NCBI GenBank assembly: GCA_940337035.1
Contig: CALNHX010002655.1
Span: forward strand, 108,015-172,014
Direction: 5' to 3'
DNA: 64,000 nucleotides
DNA from: Agriotes lineatus
Taxonomy: Eukaryota > Arthropoda > Insecta > Coleoptera > Elateridae
Each line of letters opens with the position of its first letter. Within the stretch, counting starts at the first letter, position 1. The notes below the pieces were generated by a model that saw only the letters and a program-made list of their open reading frames with translations, was not told the origin of the DNA and did not search any database. The position numbers were made by a program, and so were the translations under genes. Shown one piece after another: positions 10,476-21,528 of the stretch.

Positions 10476-11839
10476 CAGAGCTGAGATTGTTACTTTTAAA
10501 ATGTAACTAGTTACAAGTTACAAGTTACTTTTTAAAAAGTATCTAAGTTACTTGGAAAAAGTTACCTTTCTTAAAAAAGTTTGCAAGTTCCTAAAGTAAT
10601 TTAGTTAGTTTTAAAAAGTAACTTACAGTTTCTAAGTTACTTCTTATTTAAATTAAACTAAAAATATTCAAAATAATAAAAATCAGGATTTTCTGTGCAT
10701 CGCCAAAATATGCTAAAATAAAAAAGCAAATGGGGATCATATAATAAAATAAAACACCAAACTCTAGCTAAATAGCTATAATAGACAAAAGTCGAAACAA
10801 TCAAACTTATCATATTCTATATAGTTAGTTATCCTATACAGGGTGTTATGGAAATAAGTTCAAATATTTTAACCCGTAATAGAACTCGCCAAACTGAACA
10901 ACTTCTCCATTTATCATTTTTCGAAAACGCCCCCAAAACTGAGTTAAAATTCAAAACAGTTTTACTCTAAAAATGCATACCCGCCTATGGAATAATATTT
11001 TAATTGAAACGCACACTGATAAAACCAACGTTCCTTATCAATTGAGGTACGTAAGTTATTGACTGCATGTTTTTTGTGCAAGAACTTTGCAGTTTTAATA
11101 TACCTTGTGTCGTTCACCTTTAACTTAGATTTGCTGACCAAGCGGCTCGTCAAATTTGGAGGAGATAAATTATTGAAAAAATATGCGATTAAATTAAAAA
11201 CGATAAATAGAAAAGTTGTTCATTTTGGTGAGCTCTATCACTGGTTAAAATATTTGCACTCATTTCCATAACACCTTGTATATCCTATAGCTGGAGCCTG
11301 GATCTGACAAAACATTAGTAAATCAAGTAGTTTATAAGTAAATTATTATAATAGAAATTAAAATATTACAAAAACAAACGGAAACTTTAATAATTAATTA
11401 TTTCACACATAAACACAATATTTTATTCTCAAAAACACCAAATTGATAAAATAACTATTTCTTTTGGAATTGACCAGATTTATCTAGTACATTAACTGAG
11501 TTTCTTTCATGCAATCGACGCGACGGGCCAGTCTGGGGAGGGAGAGTTGAGCTTGACCGTAACCGATAACCGGTAACTGGTGATCAGGAGTAGTATCCAA
11601 GATACTTTTTTGTAATTTAAGTTACTTTTTGTAACTAAAGTTACATTTTGTAACTAAAGTTCCTTTTTGTAACTTAAGTTATTTTTCTAAAGTAACAGTT
11701 ACACGTTACTTCGTAAATGCAACTAGGTACAAGATACTTTTAAGTTATTTAAAAAAGGAACTAAGTTACAGTAACTAAGTTACATTCAACTAACTTAGAT
11801 ACTTTCAAGTAACTTAGTTACTAGTTACTCCCAGCTTTG
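10476..11839. mobile_element. hAT-type element, 8-bp target duplication CTTGCCAT, with nested MITE
   Basis: Left end CAGAGCTGAGATTGTTAC and right end (reverse complement) CAAAGCTGGGAGTAACTAG are related. Exact 8-bp CTTGCCAT duplications lie at 10468-10475 and 11840-11847. Both subterminal zones (10495-10640, 11600-11830) consist of many AAGTTACTT/GTAACTAAG units on both strands, as in several non-autonomous hAT families. No transposase is present. A second element at 10837-11280 is nested inside. Confidence 0.88.
10837..11280. mobile_element. TA-target MITE nested in the hAT
   Basis: Ends read TACAGGGTGTTATGGAAATA and, on the other strand, TACAAGGTGTTATGGAAATG. The arms pair for roughly 90 bp and are bounded by TA at both sides. 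No coding content. The terminus resembles those of several other inverted-repeat elements in the window. Confidence 0.85.
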
Positions 11840-11847
11840 CTTGCCAT

Positions 11848-12383
11848 TCACTTTGCCATAACAGCAACCATTTGAAAGAGAATGTCAATACTAAATAACT
11901 GCTTCCGCAGTCATTGTCAATTAACTAAAGCAGAAATGCGGAAAGAACAATTATTACGTCGCAGTTAATGTTAACAAATTTTCAATCTTTTTCGTAGCTC
12001 AAAAAAAGAAATGTAGACAGAACGTTTTAAAAATTCTAAAAAAAGTCGAGAAACTAGGAAAAATACTTTATCGGTACTAATAATATTTAATGACGAATAC
12101 AATTACGATTAACAGTGTAGGTAGACGTGGTTACAAAGAAAAAAAACACTAGTATGTTAAAAACCTGTTACAACTGTTAATGTTTATTTATACATACATG
12201 GTTGTTATCTAATATTTGTAGACATCAATTTATCTTATATGTACCATCGCCATCATAGAAAACTAAAACAGCGAAAATATCGAGTATACTAACCCATTTT
12301 TTTTTTAATTTTAGCTGTGTAATTGTGGATTCCATGTTTCTACAATGTGTAGCAGGTCAAAAATCACTTGCTAAAGTTAGAGG
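11848..12383. other. non-genic AT-rich stretch
   Basis: I see no gene, RNA or paired terminal repeats here. Base composition matches the general AT-rich background. Confidence 0.4.
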
Positions 12384-12592
12384 CGTTTTCATATTTGATG
12401 GAGAAAATAAAACACTGTTGAATGTTACAAAACCAACTTGTCAGTGTCAACAAGTGTCAATTTTCTCATAAACCAAAATGTGACATTATTTTCAAATAAT
12501 TAACGAACGTCTTTGGAAAAATTGACACTGACAAATTGGTTTTGTAACATCCAACAGTGTTTTATTTTCGCCCTCAAATACGAAAATACCTT
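12384..12592. repeat. inverted repeat, arms about 65-70 bp
   Basis: 12384-12452 (with GAGAAAATAAAACACTGTTG) pairs with the reverse complement of 12525-12592, with few mismatches, around a 70-bp loop. Probably a MITE or its remnant. The BEL/Pao element inserted 38 bp to the right. Confidence 0.7.
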
Positions 12593-12629
12593 TAGAACTC
12601 TTTAAATCTCGACAAAATTTTATTAAGAC

Positions 12630-13443
12630 TGTTTGATTCACGCAGATGCGTGCATCAAAACCTTTTTGCTTATAATTATTCATGTAATTCAAGTCATAAC
12701 TGTTCTATCTCATTCAATGGTCGTGGTAAAGTGAAATTTGCATCTTGCCGTATTTGTTTGCCTCTGTTAATATTGGAAAGGAATTTGTAAGCTTCCCTTA
12801 ATGGCTTTTAAGCGGATGGATACACTTTCTAATAGGACTTAAGCCGACGTAGCGTATTTGGGACTCATGTGTTTATGGATTTCGTTCAATACAATGCCTC
12901 ATTGAGAGAGCTTAGCATTAAGATTTCTTAAAATAAGCATTTATTCCTAAACAACGTGCGACGCTCCGATTGGCTACGCAGGATCGCCTCAGCCAATAGT
13001 GTTTGAGCCTTCCCCTCCTTGTTAAATTTGCGAGTTCAGCTCATTGTCAATTCAGCTTTAGTTAGAATCAGAATTTCGAGTAAGCAAGTTCAGCTATGCT
13101 TTGTGCTGGGTGGCGGTCGTTCTAGCTCCCTGGTAAAGACGTTTCTAGGTTGTTTTGTGTGACGGTTACGCGCGATTCGCTATTTTCGCGTGGCCAATCC
13201 AAGCGTGTCAAAACAGTTGAAGCTATTGTAAAAAACCATCGGTCCATCAGTGACGTTTGTAATCGTTGTTACTCAATATACTCGTGTTTGTTAAGTCTTG
13301 TTTCACTCCAACAAATAACTGAACCCAAGTCAAGGGTTATTAAGTGGCAGTTCCCGGCAATCCCATTGAACCGGAATTCGCAGCGGATTAACTGGGGGCC
13401 CCATTCGTGGAAGCCTCTTTTCAAGTTAATCATACAAAAAACA
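12630..13443 (+). repeat. 5' LTR of the BEL/Pao element (814 bp)
   Basis: Begins TGTTTGATTC and ends ACAAAAAACA. It holds about 20 bp (near 12949-12968, containing ACGTGCGACGC) that are missing from the 3' LTR. Small ORFs in it are repeated in the 3' LTR and are not genes. Confidence 0.95.
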
Positions 13444-13719
13444 TTGGTCCTTCGAGCCGGATGTGGAAGAAGCTAAAAAACGCAAGTGTACAAGTTTCCA
13501 GTTTCCAACATCATTTCGTCGGAGAGCGTCAAGAAGCTTCGCCAACACCAGGAAATTCAACCATCGAGAGCCTACACCGAGTCCAGGTCCCACGTCAAGC
13601 GGCAGCGATCGGCAGCGGGTTGGTTTTCTGTTCGTCAAGAAGTTACTACGTTCTCAAATCAAAAGTAAGTTCTTTTCCATTACACCTTCGTTTAGTGTTG
13701 TTTTTTGCTTGTGTCAGTC

Positions 13720-14199
13720 ATGGTGGAAACTCGTTCGACATCAGCGGTCATGTCGGAAACTCGCGCTTTAACCACTCGTTGCAAATTCATAAAAGCCAAA
13801 GTAGATCGTTTCGAAACTCTATTTCATAGAATTTCTTCGTCCAGCCCCGTGAAGGCTCACGAGGTCGGCAACTTGTCAAAAGAGTTTAGTTGTTTCCAAA
13901 ATTTGTTGGATGAGTATGAGAAGTCAATGGAGGGCCTAATGGAGGCCGACACTGAACACTTTGATAAACTTTTCAATGAATTCGACTCTTTTATGACTCA
14001 TTTTAGCGAGGTTAGTAGCACAGTCGAGAAATTCTTATCAAAAAATAAGATCAGTCTTGGTATAAAACCGAATCTAGGTCAAAATTCTTTGCAAAGTGGC
14101 CCTTCAGGAGAGCTCGCTGGATTAAGATTACCACCCTTAGATTTGCCTTCCTTTTCGGGGAAATTCGAGAATTGGGTTCAATTTCATGACTTGTGCTAG
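13720..14199 (+). pseudogene. BEL/Pao gag, N-terminal part, truncated
   Basis: The ATG at 13720 (MVETRSTS) opens a 160-codon frame: an acidic helical N-terminus, then LPPLDLPSFSGKFENWVQF, the start of the DUF1759-type gag domain of Pao elements. The frame stops at 14199, four residues after that motif. The remaining gag domain, the zinc knuckles and the start of the protease are missing, because the next codons already encode the protease end. The start follows 276 bp of leader after the LTR. Confidence 0.85.
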
Positions 14200-14654
14200 C
14201 CGATTCAGATTGTAATACACCGGGAAAGATTGATCTTTTATTAGGTGCGAATGTCTTTTGGCAAGTGCTCTGTCAGGGACAGGTGAAATTGGGCCCAGAG
14301 AAGCCATTCTTAACAAAAACTCTTTTTGGTTGGGTTTTAGGCGGAAACATGAATGTCGAAAATCGAGCGCTCATTCTTTCAAATAGAGTTCATTTAAGTG
14401 TAGCCGGCATCGAGCACGGCATTCAGAGATTTTGGGAAATCGAGGGGGCGTACGGTTCATCAGGCCGACTCTCTGCTGATGACAAATTTTGCGAAGACCA
14501 TTTTCAATCGACTACGAAACGGGCGTCGTCGGAGCCGCGTAGGTTTATCGTGAGCATACCTTTCAGGAAAGATTCTCCATCGCTGGGAGACTCGCGCGGT
14601 ATAGCGTTAAAGCGTTTCTATTCATTAGAAAACAAATTGTCAAAAAATCCCTAG
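14193..14654 (+). pseudogene. BEL/Pao protease end and linker to pol
   Basis: Begins at the deletion joint with KIDLLLGANVFWQVL, the C-terminal motif of the retroviral-type aspartic protease domain (DUF1758) of Pao polyproteins. It continues KTLFGWVLGG and the region before the reverse transcriptase. The catalytic DSG of the protease is not present. It ends at an in-frame TAG (14652-14654); pol continues in the same frame right after it, so the stop is a nonsense mutation. Confidence 0.85.
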
Positions 14655-17558
14655 TTGAAAACCGCGTATTCCGCATTTCTCAAAGAATACGAGTCGCTTG
14701 GTCACTTGAGCAAGGTGGACGACGAAGCGAGCCTTCCTCATCCTCGGTTTTATTTGCCACATTTGCCAGTCATAAAGGAGGACAGTTCAACGACCAAACA
14801 TCGCGTTGTTTTTGACGGCAGTTGTGCGTCCTCCTCCGGAGTGTCGCTTAACGACCTTCAACATAAGGGCCCAGTGGTCCAGCAGTCGTTGTTTGAAATT
14901 CTTTGTCGCTTTAGGCAATTCAAGTACGTGCTGAAAGCAGATTGCGCCAAAATGTATAGGCAAATCTTCGTGGACCCCTCGCAGACGCAATACCAATTAA
15001 TTTTATGGCGTGACGACAAAACCTCAGCGGTAAAATGCTTCAAATTATTAACGGTCACCTACGGTACTAAATCAGCCTCGTACCTAGCAACTAGGTGCTT
15101 GATACAAATCGCCCAGGAAATCGAAGCATCGCTTCCAGAGGCCTCATTAAGAATTAGCCGGGATTTTTATGTAGATGACCTACTGACTGGTTTTGAAAAT
15201 AGGGCGGAAGCCATAAAAACGCAATTCGAAATTAGTAGCGCTTTGTCGGGGTACGGGTTTGAATTGCAAAAGTGGGCATCCAACAACAGTGAAGTAGCTA
15301 GCGCCATTGGTGTGGATCGCGGCAGCGTAGAGCCCATTTCTTTGACGGAAGACGCCACGGAGAAAACTCTCGGAATTTTTTGGGATACTCGGCGGGACGT
15401 GCTAAGTTACAGAGTGAACCCTAGCTGTTGCAAATCAGTTACCAAGCGGGCTATACTCTCTAGTATGGCTCAAGTATTCGATCCCTTGGGACTACTTGGT
15501 CCAAGCGTTCTAACTTTGAAACTTCTCGTGCAACGGCTTTGGCAGTTGAAGTTGTCATGGGACGAAACGGTGCCCATGGAGATGAGCTCCAGATACGACG
15601 AACTCCATTCTTCATTACACGCTTTGGGCTCATTGGCAATTCCGAGACGGGTAATTTGCGATGACTTAAATTCGATAGATCTCCACGGATTTGCGGACGC
15701 GAGTTCTGTAGCCTATGGGTCCGCCGTGTATATACGTTGCGTTGACGCGCGCGGTAATGTCACCACCAATTTGCTTTGTGCTAAGTCAAGGGTCGCTCCA
15801 TTAAAAACAACATCCTTGCCTCATCTGGAGCTTTGCGCAGCCTTACTGTTGGCTCGTTTGGTTAAAACTATACTCGATTTCTCCGCATTTAAATTTGACT
15901 GCGTGTACTATTGGTCGGACTCCACCATAACTCTGCACTGGATAAATAAGGATGCGAGTAATTGGAAGACGTTCGTCGCGAACCGGGTGTCCGAGATTCA
16001 CGAACTAAGCAATAGGGAAGAATGGTTTCACGTGCGTACAAATTGCAACCCGTCTGATATAATTAGCAGGGGAATGTTACCCCAGGAGTTACTCAACTCG
16101 CGCTTGTGGTGGCACGGGCCAGAGTTTTTATCACAGGCGGACTTAAAACCCCAGTCCGTTAAAATTGATTCGGGTGAGCTAGCAGCCCAAGAGTCGCGCC
16201 CAGTAGTGGCCACTCTTCACCATCGCGTCCCAGAATTTGAACTTTTCAGGCGCTATTCCAGTTTCACAAAATTACAGCGCGTAGTCGCGTACTGCCTGCG
16301 TCTCGCGAGAAACAGAAACACCGAAACGCGCTGGTCAGGACCTCCAGCCATTGACGAATTGGAGGACACGACTCGCCGTCTGATCAAAATTGCCCAGGCG
16401 GAAGTCTTTTCCGGAGAAATAGCAGTTTTGTCTCAGAAAGCGCCATTGCCGAAAAACAGTGCGCTGCTTTCTCTAAACCCATTTCTGGACGATCAGGGCC
16501 TAGTGCGCGTGGGCGGCCGTCTAGAAAATTCCAATCTAAGCTTTGATCAGAAACATCCCCTTTTGTTACCAGCTAGTCACCCTTTGTCGTTGCTAATCGT
16601 GAAGCAAGAGAATTTGCGGCTCTTGCATTGTGGACACTCGGTGTTACTGGCCTCATTGCGGGATAAGTTTTGGATCGTGAGGGCCAAAGACCTGATACGT
16701 AAAGTAATACACAATTGCGTGATATGCTTCCGGGCCAAGCCTAAGATGAATGAACACTTGATGGGATCACTACCCGAAGCTCGTGTCACACTCTCTCCTC
16801 CTTTCAGCAATTGCGGGATAGACTACGCGGGTCCCGTGTTTATAAAAAACAAATCCGGGCGAGGCGCGAAAGAAGTAAAGGCTTACGTAGCCCTATTTGT
16901 GTGTTTGGCCACGAAGGCTATTCATCTTGAACTCGTGGAAGACCTCACGACGGAGGCTTTTATCGCATCGTTGAGGAGATTCATATCCAGACGCGGTTTA
17001 CCCTCCAACATATTTTCTGACAATGCTACCTGTTTCACCGGTGCCAGAAATCAGCTATCGGAATTAAAAAATATCCTGTCAGGCTCTAGTGAGCAATGCA
17101 TAAGGGAGGAATTGTCGAAACATAGCATTAAGTGGAATTTTATTCCGGCACGCTCTCCGCACTTTGGCGGCATCTGGGAAGCGGGGGTAAAGTCATTGAA
17201 ATATTATTTAAGGCGAATATCTTGCAATGTAAAGTTAACTTTCGTTGAGTATTACACCATGCTGACTCAAGTGGAGGCGATACTAAATTCCCGCCCACTC
17301 TGTGTTCTCCCTACCGACGCCTCATTCCCCGAAGTCCTTACTCCTGCCCACTGCTTGATCGGTCGGAAGCTGACTTCGTTTCCGGAAGCCCAACTCCAGG
17401 ACATAACGGAAAATCGTCTCAGCCGCTATGGGCTGGTCCAGCGGCTGTCCCAGCAGTTTTGGGATCTTTGGTCCCGGGACTACCTCCACCTCCTGCAGCG
17501 CCGGCCTAAGTGGAAGTCCTCCAGCACGTCTCTAGCCCCCAGGTGGGCGACGTGGTAG
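14655..17558 (+). CDS. pol: BEL/Pao pol: reverse transcriptase, RNase H, integrase
   Basis: An open frame of 967 residues that continues the upstream frame after a TAG. In order: reverse transcriptase with YVDDLLTG at about residue 172; RNase H with HGFADAS, PHLELCAA and YYWSDST carrying the acidic residues; an H2C2 zinc motif (HCGH ... CVICF); and an integrase core with CGIDYAG, FSDNATCF and GGIWEAG supplying D, D and E. The end (after about residue 950) runs out of frame near 17510 into the next ORF. All catalytic residues I can check are present. Without its own gag and protease it is probably not mobile alone. Confidence 0.92.
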   Translation: MKTAYSAFLKEYESLGHLSKVDDEASLPHPRFYLPHLPVIKEDSSTTKHRVVFDGSCASSSGVSLNDLQHKGPVVQQSLFEILCRFRQFKYVLKADCAKMYRQIFVDPSQTQYQLILWRDDKTSAVKCFKLLTVTYGTKSASYLATRCLIQIAQEIEASLPEASLRISRDFYVDDLLTGFENRAEAIKTQFEISSALSGYGFELQKWASNNSEVASAIGVDRGSVEPISLTEDATEKTLGIFWDTRRDVLSYRVNPSCCKSVTKRAILSSMAQVFDPLGLLGPSVLTLKLLVQRLWQLKLSWDETVPMEMSSRYDELHSSLHALGSLAIPRRVICDDLNSIDLHGFADASSVAYGSAVYIRCVDARGNVTTNLLCAKSRVAPLKTTSLPHLELCAALLLARLVKTILDFSAFKFDCVYYWSDSTITLHWINKDASNWKTFVANRVSEIHELSNREEWFHVRTNCNPSDIISRGMLPQELLNSRLWWHGPEFLSQADLKPQSVKIDSGELAAQESRPVVATLHHRVPEFELFRRYSSFTKLQRVVAYCLRLARNRNTETRWSGPPAIDELEDTTRRLIKIAQAEVFSGEIAVLSQKAPLPKNSALLSLNPFLDDQGLVRVGGRLENSNLSFDQKHPLLLPASHPLSLLIVKQENLRLLHCGHSVLLASLRDKFWIVRAKDLIRKVIHNCVICFRAKPKMNEHLMGSLPEARVTLSPPFSNCGIDYAGPVFIKNKSGRGAKEVKAYVALFVCLATKAIHLELVEDLTTEAFIASLRRFISRRGLPSNIFSDNATCFTGARNQLSELKNILSGSSEQCIREELSKHSIKWNFIPARSPHFGGIWEAGVKSLKYYLRRISCNVKLTFVEYYTMLTQVEAILNSRPLCVLPTDASFPEVLTPAHCLIGRKLTSFPEAQLQDITENRLSRYGLVQRLSQQFWDLWSRDYLHLLQRRPKWKSSSTSLAPRWATW

Positions 17559-17743
17559 TCGTCCACGACGAGGCATCTCCAAGCTACCGTTGGCCACTGG
17601 CAATCATCTCGGCCACATATCCAGGAGCGGATGGTGTTGTGCGTGTGGTGCAGGTGCGCGATTCCCGAGGGAATCTCCTGAAACGCTCGGTGCGTAAAGT
17701 GTACGTCCTACCCAAAGACGATCATTGCGATCAAGGGCAATAA
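17510..17743 (+). pseudogene. C-terminal tail of BEL/Pao pol, shifted frame
   Basis: In the frame overlapping the pol end, QVGDVVVVHDE and SYRWPLAIISA match the DUF5641-type tail that normally closes Pao integrases. It is separated from the main pol frame by a frameshift at about 17510 (after PKWK). It ends with TAA before the 3' LTR. Confidence 0.85.
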
Positions 17744-17968
17744 ACATTGACTTTGCTCTTAGTTGGTAGTTTTCCTTGATTGAACATTTTGCTAGGTTTA
17801 GTTGTTTCTTTGCTTGTATTCATGCTAGTTGTAGGTTATCTGTAAGGCTCTTGGATTATCATCTGACATTAGTTCTTGTTATGCATTTGATTATTTGGTA
17901 GTTTTAGATTTTAGTTTAATTTTGGGATTTAATCACGTCGTGCCATAGTCGGCACTTCGGGGGCGGCA

Positions 17969-18762
17969 TGTTTGATTCACGCAGATGCGTGCATCAAAAC
18001 CTTTTTGCTTATAATTATTCATGTAATTCAAGTCATAACTGTTCTATCTCATTCAAAGGTCGTGGTAAAGTGAAATTTGCATCTTGCCGTATTTGTTTGC
18101 CTCTGTTAATATTGGAAAGGAATTTGTAAGCTTCCCTTAATGGCTTTTAAGCGGATGGATACACTTTCTAATAGGACTTAAGCCGACTTAGCGTATTTGG
18201 GACTCATGTGTTTATGGATTTCGTTCAATACAATGCCTCATTGAGAGAGCTTAGCATTAAGATTTCTTAAAATAAGCATTTATTCCGATTGGCTACGCAG
18301 GATCGCCTCAGCCAATAGTGTTTGAGCCTTCCCCTCCTTGTTGCATTTGCGAGTTCAGCTCATTGTCAATTCAGCTTCAGTTAGATTCAGAATTTCGAGT
18401 AAGCAAGTTCAGCTATGCTTTGTGCTGGGTTGCGGTTGGTCTAGCTCCCTGGTAAAGACGTTTCCAGGTTGTTTTGTGTGACGGTTAAGCGCAATTCGCT
18501 ATTTTCGCGTGGCCAATCCAAGCGTGTCACAACAGTTGAAGCTATTGTAAAAAACCATCGGTCCATCAGTGACGTTTGTAATCGTTGTTACTCAATATAC
18601 TCGTGTTTGTTAAGTCTTGTTTCACTCCAACAAATAACTGAACCCAAGTCAAGGGTTATTAAGTGGCAGTTCCCGGCAATCCCATTGAACCGGAATTCGC
18701 AGCGGATTAACTGAGGGCCCCATTCGTGGAAGCCTCTTTTCAAGTTAATCATACAAAAAACA
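17969..18762 (+). repeat. 3' LTR of the BEL/Pao element (794 bp)
   Basis: Direct repeat of 12630-13443 with a 20-bp deletion (near 18287) and few substitutions, followed by the AAGAC target duplication. Confidence 0.95.
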
Positions 18763-18767
18763 AAGAC

Positions 18768-19129
18768 TTTGACCATACGACCACAGCCATTGTAGTACAG
18801 TAAAATTATACAAAAAAAAATTCCCAAACCCGGGAATCCAAAAAAACTAAGGTCTGACTGCCACAAGTTGTTCATTACCCATTACTCTAAATGCGGTAAA
18901 AAATTTCGGCCGCCAGAGAGACGGGTTTGGGAGGGGGGGGGGGGAGATGTCAAAACAGTATGTTTTCGAATTTTTTTTGAAAATATCTCGGAAAGCTTGC
19001 AGTTTAGAGCTTATTGTACCCTATAAACTTTTACAGTATTAAATTTCCAACAAAATTTGTCCTATACATTTTTTTGCTGCGCATAATAGTTTCGGAGATA
19101 TGGAGGGGGAAAATTTAGTTATTCCGTCT
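18768..19129. other. non-genic stretch
   Basis: No gene seen. It contains a run of 13 G at about 18932-18944. Confidence 0.4.
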
Positions 19130-19950
19130 TCATGCTGCTGAAGAGGGTCTTAAGAATGGGCAGACTCGCGTTATGGTCACGTTTGACCAACCACTCTTTG
19201 CCAAGGCCCGCGAAATAGTATCCAGTGCCTCTGCCGATAGCACCTTAAAATCACTGTTCATCCGGTTTGGTGGGTTCCACTTTCTCCTTTCTTTTATAGG
19301 ATCACTAGGCCACATAATGGCTGGAAGTGGTTTGGAAGAGATGTGGAGACAAGTTTATGCTAAAAACAGCATCCCGCAAATTATGAAAGGGAAAGCATAT
19401 TCCAGAGCTATCCGTGCCTTATTCTTAACTCAAGAAGCCCTTATGACAGTTTTCATTGAGACACAGAATCCAGAAGTCCATAAGAAAGGCACTCTGTTCA
19501 CCATTAATTTCGTGTGAAATGAGTAAGTGGGAGCCTGTAGTTTAGAATTTGGTAGGAACTTTGGAAGAGCAACTGCAGAATTCCAAGGGGAGTGGTAGAA
19601 CAAAAAAATTGTGGATCCAATTTATTGAAATGGTGAATCTTATAAAGATGTTCATAAAATCATAAAGAAACGGGAATTTTTATCTCCATCTCCATTGTGT
19701 GCAGCAAATGCTGCCTTTCTTTCATGCCACAGGGCACCTCAACTACGCTAAAACGACTAATTTTACCTGCACGATTGCCTGCAGCTTTTGAGCACTCTGC
19801 CTGACGGTGAATTTGACAAATTTGAAAGAAAGGATTTCTTCACCATTCGCCGAAGCGACAAATTTTGGTGCGGTGTTTTGACCGATATGACCGTTGAACA
19901 AGTGTTAATGAGAGCGATGAAAACATTACATTCTGTAAACGGACAACACT
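19130..19950 (+). pseudogene. decayed member of a repeated arthropod gene family of unknown function
   Basis: The frame 19130-19517 encodes TRVMVTFDQPLFAKAREIV, IRFGGFHFLLSFIGSLGHIM, GSGLEEMWRQVYAKNS and KAYSRAIRALFLTQEAL. I recall this pattern (TFDQPLY, RLGGFHLLMSF, GSGIEELW, GHAYSRA) from multicopy uncharacterised proteins in insects and other invertebrates, often near transposons; I know no function. After frameshifts, later pieces of the same family follow: KLWIQFIEMVNLIKMFI (about 19608) and FFTIRRSDKFWCGVLTDMTV with EQVLMRAMK (about 19840-19920). Several shifts and stops make it a pseudogene. Confidence 0.65.
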
Positions 19951-19959
19951 AATTCAATG

Positions 19960-20130
19960 GTTTATTCAGTAGAAATATAACAAGTGCTTGAAAAATTTCC
20001 GGAAATATTTAGAAATATGTTCTGCAGCTTTTGTTGAAAAAAAAATACCTGCATAACATATTTCCAAATATTTCCATAGGGAAATTTTTTAAGCACGCGT
20101 TATATTTTGATAGAGAATATCACGAATGAA
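19960..20130. repeat. short imperfect palindrome
   Basis: AAATATAACAAGTGCTTGAAAA at about 19971 pairs with TTTTTTAAGCACGCGTTATATTT near 20095 with mismatches. The arms are about 50 bp around a short loop. Possibly a small MITE. Confidence 0.5.
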
Positions 20131-21528
20131 AAAACAGTAAAAATACATTTTTATTAAAAAAATTACTAAACTAATATCTAAGTACTAATAGTTTACGGTT
20201 TTTTGTGATGACAGTGACATAAGTTTAAATTTTCCGGTAAATTTCGGATTATCAATTTTCGTCGTTACCATGGAAAATTTCCAACTAAATTTGCATAAGG
20301 AATAAGTATTCTCTAGGGTAATTCCCCGCCACGTTTGTGCAATTTGCTCAAAAATTCATCTGTATTCCTTAGCCAAAGGTTGTCCCGGTACATTAATTGA
20401 GTAATTTTTCCTCAAACGGTTTCTACGAGTATAAGATTTAAATCGGAACTTTTTGAAGGCCATGGCAACAGATTTATTCCAGGTTCTTCTATGAATCCTA
20501 GGACAATTCGTACTCAGTATACTGGACAATTATCCTGTTGGAATACAAAATTGTTTGGAAAAACAAGTAGGACAGAGGGCAGTAGACATTCTTCCAATAT
20601 ACTTCTTTACAGTACAGCAGTCAGCTTTACATCACTAATCACGCATACATATGGACCTCTAGAACTAAACTATGCCCAAACTTTTACAGAAATACAATCA
20701 GTTTTGTTCGCCCTTCTGGTTTATGTCAGGCACATCTTGCTCCCCTGGCCCTGGGACGATAAACACGTAGCGTGGCATTGCGATTTGACTGAAAAGTTTT
20801 ATCGTCTGATAACACCACATTATCCCAGCCATAAATTATGTTCGTGCTTTATGTGCTCCTGAGCCAACTGGATCCTTTGTTGCTTGTTATCATCAGTTTG
20901 AAATATTTTGTTTACAGTGCAGTGGTTTCTTATCTCTGCGCCGTGTAGGCTTTAGCCCTTATCGCTGTTTGGAATGGATTTTATCGAAAAAAATCTGGTG
21001 TGATACACGCACACAACTTCCTTTTCCAGTGGTTTAATAATTAGTTTTTTCGTTTTTAAGCATTTGTCAAACATTTTCAAAAATTACAAATTCTATAGAA
21101 ACCGTACAAAATAGAGAGTTAGTTGAATTAACTTAAAAAACATTTTAGAGGTATTCAGCTGGAAAATCATCTATCCCACATCAATACACATTAAACATTT
21201 AATAAAAATGTACCGTTTGAAAAAAATCGTTAAGAGCTCTTTTGCAACAGACTGACGACAGACCAATGAACAAAAACATGTTTTTTGGGTTCATGGGACT
21301 CTAAAACGTGAAGATCTGTTGAAAACTCAATTTCGAATTTTTGGGGTTAATTCAATACTTCCTTAATTGTAAGAGGAAGTAAAAATCCACCAGTTGGTTC
21401 TCCTCTTTTTGAGTTGTGATTTTTGCGGCCTGCGTTTTGCTTCCTCCTAAATGTTCCAGTATCTTTTTCTTAGCGAGTAAGACCCGTATTCTTGTTAACT
21501 CCGAGCACACGGAGAATCGTACCTACGC

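Larger units (their letters stand above)
12630..18762 (+). mobile_element. BEL/Pao LTR retrotransposon, internally deleted
   Basis: 5' LTR 12630-13443 and 3' LTR 17969-18762 share TGTTTGATTC...ACAAAAAACA. Five-bp duplications AAGAC flank the element (12625-12629, 18763-18767). A primer-binding-site candidate TGGTCCTTCGAGCCGGA follows the 5' LTR, and a GGGGGCGGC purine tract precedes the 3' LTR. The LTRs are nearly identical apart from a 20-bp gap in the 3' copy, so insertion was fairly recent. gag and protease are partly deleted and pol carries a stop, so it is not autonomous. Confidence 0.95.

Noticed and set aside
13150..13476. ORF in the 5' LTR of the BEL/Pao element, also at 18469
   Set aside because: Present in both LTRs; non-coding LTR sequence.
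20491..20862. 123-codon plus-strand ORF
   Set aside because: Antisense to the Tc1 transposase remnant.
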